From the NCBI GenBank assembly GCA_047610145.1, contig JBLFZF010000150.1, forward strand, positions 1-6,265: DNA of 6,265 nucleotides, read 5' to 3'. Position numbers and translations under genes: made by a program. Source of the DNA: CAJXZP01 sp047610145 (GTDB lineage Bacteria; Bacteroidota; Bacteroidia; Flavobacteriales_G; Salibacteraceae). The notes under the pieces were generated by a model. The model worked only from the letters and a program-made list of their open reading frames with translations, did no database searches and was not told the origin of the DNA. This document shows positions 1-6,265 of the stretch, piece after piece (position 1 is the stretch's first letter; every line of letters starts with the position of its first letter).

Positions 1-1689
1 GGCTTTAAATTCATCTGGAGAAATCTCACCCAAACCCTTAAATCGGGTGATTTCAGGCTTGCCTTTTAGCTTTTGCATCGCTCTTTGCCGCTCTTCATTA
101 GAGTAGCAATAAATTGTTTCCTTTTTATTACGGACTCTAAATAAGGGGGTTTCTAAAACGAATAAGTGTCCGGATTTTACCAAATCCGGAAAAAACTGTA
201 AGAAAAAGGTAATTAACAATAACCGAATGTGCATTCCATCTACATCCGCATCTGTGGCTAAAACTACTTTATTGTACCGTAACCCTTCTAGTCCATCTTC
301 AATATTTAAGGCCGATTGTAACAGATTGAATTCTTCATTCTCGTAGACAATTTTTTTGGTCAATCCGTAACAATTCAAAGGTTTTCCTCGTAAACTAAAA
401 ACCGCTTGTGTTTTTACATCTCTTGACTTGGTAATTGAACCAGAGGCAGAATCACCCTCTGTTATAAATAATGTAGTTTCATCAATACCTTCTTTTTTGG
501 TATTGTAGTGTAACCTACAATCTCTCAATTTTTTATTATGTAGGTTCGCTTTTTTCGCTCGATCCTTTGCTAGTTTTTTAATTCCCGCTAAATCTTTCCG
601 TTCTCGTTCTGACTGAACAATTCGCTTTTGAATTTCAGACGCGGCATCCGGATTTCTGTGAAGGAAGTTATCGAATCGTTTAGACACAAAATCCATCACG
701 AATACCTTCATACTTGGACCATCAGGCCCAACATCATTAGATCCTAATTTTGTTTTTGTTTGTGATTCAAAAACGGGCTCCATCACCTTTACACTAATGG
801 CTGCCGAAATTCCAGACCGAATATCTACGGTGTCATAGTTTTTACCAAAATGATCTCTAATTGTTTTGATATACGCCTCTCTAAAAGCGGTTTGATGCGT
901 TCCACCTTGTGTGGTATACTGTCCATTTACAAAGGAGTAATATTCCTCACCATAACTATCTGTATGGGTGATTGCCATTTCAATATCCTCTCCTTCTAAG
1001 TGAATAATTGGATACAATGATTTCGCAGATAATTTATTAACTAATAAATCTTTAAGACCATTTTCGGAGCGGATTTTATCTCCGTTGAATAAAACAGTTA
1101 AACCTCGATTTAGATATGCATAATTCCAAATCAAACTTTCTACATGCTCTGAACGGTAGTGATAATTGGGGAAAATATTAGGATCTGGTTTAAATGAAAA
1201 CTTTGTTCCTTTTCGATTAGAGGATTCTACAATTTCCGCATCTTCTCGGATTTCACCTACTGAAAATTCTGCTTTTTTTGTTTTCCCATCTCGAAAAGAC
1301 TCCACTAAAAAGAATTCAGACAAAGCATTAACTGCTTTTGTACCCACTCCATTTAGTCCTACCGATTTTTTAAAAGCGGCACTGTCATACTTTCCGCCCG
1401 TGTTCATTTGCGAAACACACGCCACTACTTTCCCTAAAGGAATACCTCTACCATAATCACGAACCTTAACTAATCCATCTTTAATACTCACTTCTACTGT
1501 TCGTCCGTTACCCATAACGAACTCATCTATAGAGTTGTCCAAGATTTCTTTAAGAAGGATGTAAATACCGTCATCGTAGCTTTTTCCATCACCTAGCTTA
1601 CCAATATACATTCCTGGTCGCAAACGAATATGTTGCTTCCAGTCTAACGATTTAATATGGTCTTCGGTATAGTTTACTTCTTCTGCCAT
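1..1689 (-). CDS. parE: DNA topoisomerase IV subunit B (ParE), C-terminus cut by window edge
   Basis: ATPase and Toprim subunit of the type IIA topoisomerase that decatenates chromosomes, acting with ParC. From ATG at 1689 the frame is open for 563 codons to the left edge. It ends in the conserved RFKGLGEISPDEFKA stretch, so probably only several tens of residues are missing. The GHKL ATPase domain shows RPGMYIG (24-30), E48 (general base) and N52 (Mg) in KEILDNSIDE, D78 with GRGIP (80-84), and GLNGVGTKAVNAL (111-123). The transducer domain has the QTK loop at 310-312. The Toprim domain has EGDSASGS with catalytic E411 and DADVDG (480-485, metal aspartates). It lacks the GyrB-type opening (LEGLEAVRKRPAMYIG); its N-terminus matches what I know of flavobacterial ParE. 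No Shine-Dalgarno is obvious, as is normal for Bacteroidota. It is divergent from the acylase gene; parC, if linked, lies outside the window. GyrB is the only serious alternative. Confidence 0.95.
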   Translation of the reverse strand, partial: MAEEVNYTEDHIKSLDWKQHIRLRPGMYIGKLGDGKSYDDGIYILLKEILDNSIDEFVMGNGRTVEVSIKDGLVKVRDYGRGIPLGKVVACVSQMNTGGKYDSAAFKKSVGLNGVGTKAVNALSEFFLVESFRDGKTKKAEFSVGEIREDAEIVESSNRKGTKFSFKPDPNIFPNYHYRSEHVESLIWNYAYLNRGLTVLFNGDKIRSENGLKDLLVNKLSAKSLYPIIHLEGEDIEMAITHTDSYGEEYYSFVNGQYTTQGGTHQTAFREAYIKTIRDHFGKNYDTVDIRSGISAAISVKVMEPVFESQTKTKLGSNDVGPDGPSMKVFVMDFVSKRFDNFLHRNPDAASEIQKRIVQSERERKDLAGIKKLAKDRAKKANLHNKKLRDCRLHYNTKKEGIDETTLFITEGDSASGSITKSRDVKTQAVFSLRGKPLNCYGLTKKIVYENEEFNLLQSALNIEDGLEGLRYNKVVLATDADVDGMHIRLLLITFFLQFFPDLVKSGHLFVLETPLFRVRNKKETIYCYSNEERQRAMQKLKGKPEITRFKGLGEISPDEFKA

Positions 1690-1952
1690 CAATTATCAAA
1701 ATTGCGTTAAAAATATGGAATTGAACTTCGTAATACAAAGCGTTTTTCACTCAATTATTAACAAAGTATTCAACCCATATCATGAGCCTAATTTGAATTA
1801 AAGTAAAGGCAATAATTTAGGTAGTTCCTACTGTTTTTTATCTGTACACTACCCAGAAATTTGATGTTGAAAAATTGGTTGAAATTATTTCTATCTTTTC
1901 AATATAAGATTCCATCTATCATTAACTTGGAAGCTTGAATCAAAGCTTTTGA
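1690..1952. other. Divergent intergenic region between parE and the acylase gene
   Basis: This AT-rich gap separates two divergent start codons and should hold the promoters of both genes. I see no ORF, tRNA, clear inverted repeat or riboswitch-like structure. On the parE side the nearest matches to the Bacteroidota -7 motif (TAnnTTTG) are poor: ATACTTTG around 1761-1768 read on the minus strand fits only 4 of 6 fixed positions. Confidence 0.6.
1867..1899 (+). promoter_or_regulatory. Weak candidate Bacteroidota-type promoter for the acylase gene
   Basis: TATCTTTT at 1892-1899 matches 5 of 6 fixed positions of the Bacteroidota -7 consensus TAnnTTTG. A TTG at 1867-1869 lies 22 bases upstream, within the spacing range usually given for the -33 element. 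The site is about 55-60 bases before the start codon. In such AT-rich DNA similar matches arise by chance, so this is only a candidate. Confidence 0.22.
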
Positions 1953-4340
1953 ATGACGCATATGAAAAAGATTATTATTATATTATCCTCCCTAATTGCC
2001 GTTTTTCTGATTGGTGGGTATTTATTTTTAAACGGAACTGTTAAAGAGTATACCCAAACTGTATCTATGGCTGGTATTACTTCTGATGCAGAAGTAGTTT
2101 TCGATTCATACGGGATTCCTCATATTTATGCCCAAACTAACACTGAGGCATTTCGTATTTTAGGATATGTCCAAGCGAGTGATCGATTATTTCAGTTAGA
2201 GTTATTGCGCAGAATTGGATCCGGTAGATTGGCTGAAATTTTAGGTGACAGTTTGATTAAGACCGATAAATTTCTTCGAACTATTGGATTAAATGAAAAC
2301 GCAAAAAGAGCCGCTTTAGCCTTTGAGGAAGAAGCTCCTCAGGATATAAAAGAGAATGTACATGCTTTTTTAGAAGGAATTAACCAATACATTAAAGAAG
2401 GTAAAACACCGATTGAATTTAGGCTTATTGGTATTGAAAAATCAGAATTTACAGTGACTGATATTTATAGAATATTAGGCTATATGGGGTTTGGGTTCTC
2501 TATGGAGTTAAAGAACGAGCCTATTTTGGATTGGATTAACAGAAATATTGGTTCTCAATACGTAAAAGAACTTTCTATTGATGTAAGAATACCAGATAAC
2601 AAAATTCCAAGTCAACGGATGGATACGGCTTATTTTGATAACACTTCTCTTTCCCATCATATAAATGAAGTAATTGAATCGCTACCTGTCCCTATTTTTT
2701 ATGGATCTAATTCATGGGTAATTTCTGGTAAAAAGTCAAAGTCAGGAAAGGTATTATTCGCGAACGACACTCATATTGGATTTTCACAACCTTCAATATG
2801 GTATGAGGCACATATAGAAACACCCGACATAAAGTTATATGGTAATTTTTTAGCCGGTATCCCCTTTCCTCTTGTTGGACATAATGCTCATCATTCATGG
2901 GGCTTAACCATTTTCCCGAATGATGCGGCTGATTTATATAGAGAAACAATAAAAGAGGACCAAGTGATGTTTAAAAACAAGTGGACGAACTTGGAATATC
3001 GAGAAGAGACCATTCAAATTAAAGGAGGAACGGAAGAAACTTTTACGGTAACAAGTACTCCACATGGACCCATAATAAGTGCCTTACCAGCGATGGCCCC
3101 AGAATTTGAAAACCCGGTTTCCATGTGGTATACGTCCAATAAAATAACGGATAGAAAACTATATGCTATTGGGCGGTTATCTATGAGTAACAGTTTTGAC
3201 GACTTGGAAAAAGCGGCTCGAGATATTGATTCACCTGGGTTAAATATTATGTATGGAGATATTGAAGGTAATATTGGCTGGTACGGATCATCTTTCCTGA
3301 TAAAACGTCCTGATCATGTGCAATCTAAACTGGTTTTAGATGGCGCTTCTGGTAAAGATGAACCATTAGGGTTCTATGACTTCAAAGATAATCCACGCAA
3401 TATAAACCCAGAAAATGGCTATGTTATATCTGCCAATAATCAACCCGATAGCATTAATGGAATTATTCATCCTGGGTATTATTATGCAGGAGCACGATAT
3501 AAGGCCATTAATAACGCTATTTCTAAAAAAGATGATTGGGATATTAACTCCATGGCCGAATTAATTACGAGTGATAAATCTCCATTTTATCCAGAAAACG
3601 CCAAAGTAATGGCCTCTTTAATCACAAACCCAACAGTAGATCAACAAGCTGTATTACATCAATTGTTAACCTGGAATGGAGAACATAGCACCTCTGATTT
3701 GGGTCCTGTGATTTATTACAAATGGTTATATCATATTCTTCACAATTCATTAGCAGATGAAATTACTCAGCGTAGATTTGATTTACTATTAACCAATTCA
3801 ATGTACTTGCATGCTGTACCTGATTTATTAAGAAATGATACTTCTGTTTGGTGGGATAATATTGAAACAAATGAAACAGAAACTCGCACAGATATAGTTA
3901 GATTAGCTTTTGAACAAACGTTTAATGAGCTACAAACGCAACTAGGTAACGATATTTCTGCTTGGAATTGGGGTAAAGTTCACTTTATTGAACATCCACA
4001 TCTTATTGGAAAGATGAAGCCATTAGATCTGTTATTTAACGTAGGACCCTTTGCTGCTTCTGGTGGCGAAGAAGTAATTAATAAAATAGCCTTTCAATTA
4101 AATGCGGATGGTGTGTATATTTCAAAATCAGGTCCCGCAATGCGAATTCTTTTAGACTTTGCAGATGTAGAAAACTCTGTCAGTATAAATCCTACCGGAG
4201 CTTCGGGAAACTTTATGAATACACATTACGATGACCAAGCGCAGATGTATGTGAATGGTGAATTTAGAAAGCAAAAAATGAACAAAGCCGATATTTTGGA
4301 TAATAAAGAAGGGATTTGGATATTTGTACCGGTGAACTAA
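1953..4340 (+). CDS. Penicillin acylase family protein (Ntn hydrolase, S45), membrane-anchored or exported
   Basis: Predicted amide hydrolase of the penicillin/cephalosporin/AHL-acylase family. These precursors are exported, self-cleave and form an alpha/beta heterodimer with a new N-terminal Ser nucleophile. Residues 7-26 are a hydrophobic signal or anchor after MKK, with no clear cleavage site. The alpha chain has DSYGIPHIYA (51-60) and the block GYVQASDRLFQLELLRRIGSGR (71-92). The processing site is G251/S252 in YGSNSWVISG, giving a beta chain of 544 residues. Beta-chain landmarks are NDTH (His274, beta-23), GIPFPLVGHN (302-311), SANNQP (Asn495/496, where the oxyanion Asn is expected), GPAMR (727-731), PTGASGN (747-753) and HYDDQ (758-762). 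The 795-residue length is normal and no key residue is missing. A second ATG at 1962 (MKKII...) is equally plausible as the start; neither has a Shine-Dalgarno. It stands alone, divergent from parE. The substrate cannot be read from sequence; beta-lactam hydrolysis should not be assumed. Confidence 0.93.
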   Translation: MTHMKKIIIILSSLIAVFLIGGYLFLNGTVKEYTQTVSMAGITSDAEVVFDSYGIPHIYAQTNTEAFRILGYVQASDRLFQLELLRRIGSGRLAEILGDSLIKTDKFLRTIGLNENAKRAALAFEEEAPQDIKENVHAFLEGINQYIKEGKTPIEFRLIGIEKSEFTVTDIYRILGYMGFGFSMELKNEPILDWINRNIGSQYVKELSIDVRIPDNKIPSQRMDTAYFDNTSLSHHINEVIESLPVPIFYGSNSWVISGKKSKSGKVLFANDTHIGFSQPSIWYEAHIETPDIKLYGNFLAGIPFPLVGHNAHHSWGLTIFPNDAADLYRETIKEDQVMFKNKWTNLEYREETIQIKGGTEETFTVTSTPHGPIISALPAMAPEFENPVSMWYTSNKITDRKLYAIGRLSMSNSFDDLEKAARDIDSPGLNIMYGDIEGNIGWYGSSFLIKRPDHVQSKLVLDGASGKDEPLGFYDFKDNPRNINPENGYVISANNQPDSINGIIHPGYYYAGARYKAINNAISKKDDWDINSMAELITSDKSPFYPENAKVMASLITNPTVDQQAVLHQLLTWNGEHSTSDLGPVIYYKWLYHILHNSLADEITQRRFDLLLTNSMYLHAVPDLLRNDTSVWWDNIETNETETRTDIVRLAFEQTFNELQTQLGNDISAWNWGKVHFIEHPHLIGKMKPLDLLFNVGPFAASGGEEVINKIAFQLNADGVYISKSGPAMRILLDFADVENSVSINPTGASGNFMNTHYDDQAQMYVNGEFRKQKMNKADILDNKEGIWIFVPVN

Positions 4341-4428
4341 AATAGTTGATGAAAGTGATGATTTTAAAAGCACCTATTCGAACGAATGAAGGTATTGTCG
4401 ACCTCTATAGACTAGGTGTACTTCGCGA

Positions 4429-4462
4429 CCTGTAGATTGGTTTTAAATTAACCATCTACGGG
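4429..4462. terminator. Strong stem-loop, possible bidirectional terminator
   Basis: GTAGATTGGTT (4432-4442) pairs with AACCATCTAC (4450-4459) around a 7-base AT loop, with one bulged T. CCT at 4429-4431 extends the stem against GGG at 4460-4462, including one G-U pair, to about 13 pairs. It sits about 90 bases after the acylase stop, between convergent genes, which suits a terminator. Neither strand has a clean U-tract right after the stem, so intrinsic termination is inferred, not shown. Confidence 0.4.
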
Positions 4463-4477
4463 CCTAATATTTTAGCC
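4461..4477. repeat. Second small inverted repeat next to the main stem-loop
   Basis: GGCCTAA (4461-4467) can pair with TTAGCC (4472-4477) around a TATT loop, with one C bulged from the left arm. It abuts the larger hairpin and competes only with that hairpin's outermost GGG extension. It may add to termination or be a folding by-product; no function is established. Confidence 0.3.
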
Positions 4478-4489
4478 TCCACAAAAAAA

Positions 4490-5640
4490 TTAAAATGAAT
4501 GTCGATCTGATGTTATTACTTCATCCGTTTCTGTATTCCATCTTAAAGAAAACTCGCCATCCGTATCCATCAACAAGCCATATTCACTGGCATTGGTAGG
4601 TAAAGATAATCCTGTAACGTCAAAACTAACGTTTACAGTTCCCACATTGCCAGTTTCATCTACTCTCCCGGTTCGATCTCGTCTAGAACTATATTCTGCA
4701 GGCACTTCTTAATTAGCAGTTAAATCTGCATTATCATGACCAATAAGTAGAAACTCCTCATCGCCTAAACTAGAAGGATTACTAATTTCCACAATACCCT
4801 AACCCTTTGCAGACGCTATAAAATTATTGTTATTATTCTTTCTTCCAATACCAAAAACATCAGGAGAATGAGTCACATCAAAAGCATACTTATCTCCGTT
4901 GGAAGTGATTCCATATTTTGACGATAAATAGTTTTGAACTAAAATTCGCTCCGAGATTTTTAAGTTATCATCAAAAATGATAATCTCCGCGAGATTACCA
5001 TCTAAAAAAGCAGTCACACCACTGCTATTGGTTGATATACTTACATATATTGAATGGCTAGAATTAGTAAATCCCGTATTATTTTCTTATGGCACATTAC
5101 TTCTCCCTAGATAAAGTCTAACCAAATTTACGTTTTGAATTGGCAAGCCATAATCGTTTACACAGCCTATTGCTTTTTCTAAAGAGCCATTTTCAGCTAT
5201 TCCCCATCCAGCATCCCAATTATAATTAGTACTCTTCACAATAAAGGGAGACCAACCATCTGAACAATTAGAATAATCGGCAATTCTAAATATGGTATAC
5301 TTATCAAACTGGGTTGATACAGCGTTTAAAATTGACATCTAATCATCACTGGATTCAACAAACTGAACAGCGGGATCTCCGTTTATCCAGGAAGTGTTAC
5401 ATCTTGGTCTATTACTTCCCGAACTGAACGCATTATTTTCCATATCCTGAAACATCCAGCCATAAACTAATATTTTGGCCATTTGTTTAAGTTAGATTTT
5501 TCGGCATCTAACCATACTAAAAGTTCTGAAGAACCATTCGTTTGCGGCACTCCTCCGGGACCCGTTTGGGAAAACCCGAATAAAGGAACCAAAGTCAATG
5601 TGATTCCTAACATGTTTGATAAAAAGAAATGTAATTTCAT
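4490..5640 (-). pseudogene. Decayed secreted surface protein (LamG-like, Bacteroidota type), one frameshift and four in-frame stops
   Basis: The intact start is ATG at 5640. The first 24 residues form a signal peptide (charged start, hydrophobic core, ending LFGFS before Q25), followed by TGPGG and LLVWLDAEK, the usual opening of Bacteroidota surface proteins with a concanavalin/LamG-like domain. That frame stops at TAG 5469-5467 after 57 codons. Similarity resumes in another minus frame (GWMFQDMENNAF, then NTSWINGDPAVQF). This frame keeps family motifs such as GNLAEIIIFDD, ILVQNYLSSKYGI, DVFGIGR, FLLIGHDNADLTAN and VDETGNVGTVNVSFD to the final TAA at 4492-4490. It is broken by TAG 5341-5339, TAA 5089-5087, TAG 4801-4799 and TAA 4711-4709. 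In related proteins a Trp precedes RVDETG; here it reads Gly. The usual C-terminal sorting domain is absent. The original product was probably exported and surface-exposed, with unknown ligand. The reading as a pseudogene is firm unless the assembly is error-rich. Confidence 0.82.
5569..5640 (-). other. Sec signal peptide at the start of the pseudogene
   Basis: The 24 residues from the ATG at 5640 have a Lys at position 2, a hydrophobic stretch through LGITLTLVPLF and a polar end GFS before Gln25. This fits signal peptidase I cleavage, with Gln as the mature first residue, a common pattern in Bacteroidota exported proteins. This segment is undamaged, which fixes the original start of the gene. 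The plus-strand reading over the same bases is its shadow. Confidence 0.7.
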
Positions 5641-5812
5641 TATTTGTGTGTTTATGTGGTTTATGAAATATTACCACAATATGTAGTATTCACACTCAAA
5701 TTATAAATTACTTAAATTTTAAAATGATTAATTTATTCGTGATTTTTGGGTGATTAGGCGAAATCATATGAGCTCAACATAATGGGTATGAGATTACTGA
5801 AGTAAGGAAATC
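5641..5812. other. AT-rich intergenic gap upstream of the pseudogene
   Basis: This gap separates the stop of the T9SS-domain gene from the pseudogene start on the same strand. It is very AT-rich and has no ORF, no convincing terminator hairpin and no good TAnnTTTG promoter match. The best local palindrome is the low-complexity ATTTTAAAAT around 5716-5725, too weak to call. Confidence 0.5.
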
Positions 5813-6265
5813 TTATTTTTTCATTATTTTTCCATTAAATGATTCTCTTTCAGATTCGATAATGTACAAATAAACACCTGCAGGTAATTCTTTTAAAGAT
5901 ATGGTAATGGTAGATTTATTTTCATATTCTATTGCTGAAATTTGTCTTCCTTGAATATCATATAGAGTTAACAAAAAGAGAGCTCCATTTATTGAGTTCA
6001 AATCAAAAGTAACAGATGACGAAGTTGGATTAGGAAAGACAGAAATACTTTCACTTTTAGCAAAATCATCCAACGTCCCGACTAAAGCGTTTTGAAAAAA
6101 AATGGTTTGAGTTGCATTCCAATATCTACTTAACATAGATATTTGTTGATTGTTCTTATCATAAAAATTAACCTGAATTCCGGGTTGTACATCTGCTAAG
6201 AATGAAATATCGCCATTTAAAGGATTGGTAAAATACACGTCTAAAATATTATTATCAAATGTAGT
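5813..6265 (-). CDS. 3' end of a T9SS-secreted protein with type A C-terminal sorting domain
   Basis: The frame is open from the right edge to TAA at 5815-5813, giving 150 residues. The true start lies beyond the window. A GTG at 6238 is only an internal codon, because the frame continues upstream as TTFDNNILDV. The last ~80 residues form a type A sorting domain: SISVFPNPTSSSVTFDL, then LYDIQGRQIS, then the closing LPAGVYLYIIES ... GKIMKK. In Bacteroidota this domain directs export across the outer membrane by the type IX system and is removed when the protein is released or anchored at the surface. The preceding ~65 residues (including FLADVQPGIQVNFYD and FFQNALVGTLDDFAKSE) are the end of a passenger domain I cannot identify. 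It reads in the same direction as the downstream pseudogene, 172 bases away; whether they were ever cotranscribed is unknown. Confidence 0.88.
   Translation of the reverse strand, partial: TTFDNNILDVYFTNPLNGDISFLADVQPGIQVNFYDKNNQQISMLSRYWNATQTIFFQNALVGTLDDFAKSESISVFPNPTSSSVTFDLNSINGALFLLTLYDIQGRQISAIEYENKSTITISLKELPAGVYLYIIESERESFNGKIMKK

Larger units (their letters stand above)
4341..4489. other. Convergent intergenic region with tandem stem-loops
   Basis: This gap lies between the acylase stop codon and the 3' end of the minus-strand pseudogene. It holds no supported gene. Its right half carries two adjacent stem-loops, listed separately. On the minus strand just past the pseudogene stop I looked in all frames for a remnant of a T9SS sorting domain and found none. 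Confidence 0.55.

Noticed and set aside
1166..1456. Plus-strand 96-codon ORF
   Set aside because: It lies wholly inside parE on the opposite strand, whose frame encodes conserved GHKL motifs. Its product has no recognisable family character.
1755..1790. Promoter for parE on the minus strand
   Set aside because: Only partial TAnnTTTG matches (for example ATACTTTG) and no TTG at suitable spacing, so not distinguishable from AT-rich background.
2707..2949. Minus-strand 80-codon ORF inside the acylase gene
   Set aside because: Shadow of the acylase frame, over the catalytic Ser/His region of the real protein.
4152..4373. Minus-strand 73-codon ORF over the acylase 3' end
   Set aside because: Overlaps the conserved C-terminal acylase motifs (PTGASGN, HYDDQ) in antisense and shows no family features.
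4429..4477. Integron attC site
   Set aside because: The bulged stems look superficially similar, but I found no paired RYYYAAC/GTTRRRY core sites, and no integrase or cassette array is present.
4490..5341. Stop-codon reassignment (TAA/TAG read as an amino acid) instead of a pseudogene
   Set aside because: The acylase and the T9SS-domain gene both end at TAA exactly where their families end and have no internal TAA or TAG. A frameshift and a missense change accompany the stops, so decay is simpler.
5492..5677. Minus-strand 61-codon ORF as the pseudogene's N-terminus
   Set aside because: It shares the downstream frame, but its own sequence has no signal peptide or family motif. The frame starting at 5640 gives a signal peptide and LLVWLDAEK.
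5483..5686. Plus-strand 67-codon ORF
   Set aside because: Antisense to the signal peptide and N-terminus of the pseudogene, which give a much more convincing reading on the minus strand.

Overview
The window looks like a low-GC chromosome segment from a member of the Bacteroidota, most likely a flavobacterium-like organism. Three things point that way: a type IX secretion (T9SS) type A C-terminal sorting domain, a decayed surface protein of the LamG-like architecture common in that phylum, and a topoisomerase IV B subunit with the N-terminal wording typical of Flavobacteriia (DWKQHIRLRPGMYIGKLGDG). No phage, transposon, CRISPR or tRNA/rRNA gene is visible.

Layout: (1) 1-1689, minus strand: most of parE, with its C-terminus cut by the left window edge. 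(2) 1690-1952: an AT-rich divergent intergenic gap with at best one weak promoter candidate. (3) 1953-4340, plus strand: a complete penicillin-acylase-family Ntn hydrolase, apparently membrane-anchored or exported and probably self-cleaving before Ser252. (4) 4341-4489: a convergent gap holding two adjacent stem-loops. (5) 4490-5640, minus strand: a pseudogene of a secreted Bacteroidota surface protein. It still has a signal peptide and about 1.1 kb of recognisable coding, but carries one frameshift and four in-frame stops. (6) 5641-5812: an AT-rich gap. (7) 5813-6265, minus strand: the 3' end of a gene ending in a T9SS sorting domain, running off the right edge.

The genes do not form an evident pathway. 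parE is core DNA-topology housekeeping. The acylase is a stand-alone cell-envelope hydrolase of unknown substrate, transcribed divergently from parE. The two right-hand minus-strand genes belong to the secreted or surface-protein repertoire, and the pseudogene indicates loss of one such protein. I see no convincing undescribed system. The items most worth checking are the uniformly nonsense-riddled but otherwise readable pseudogene, the acylase's substrate, and the bulged stem-loops in the convergent gap.
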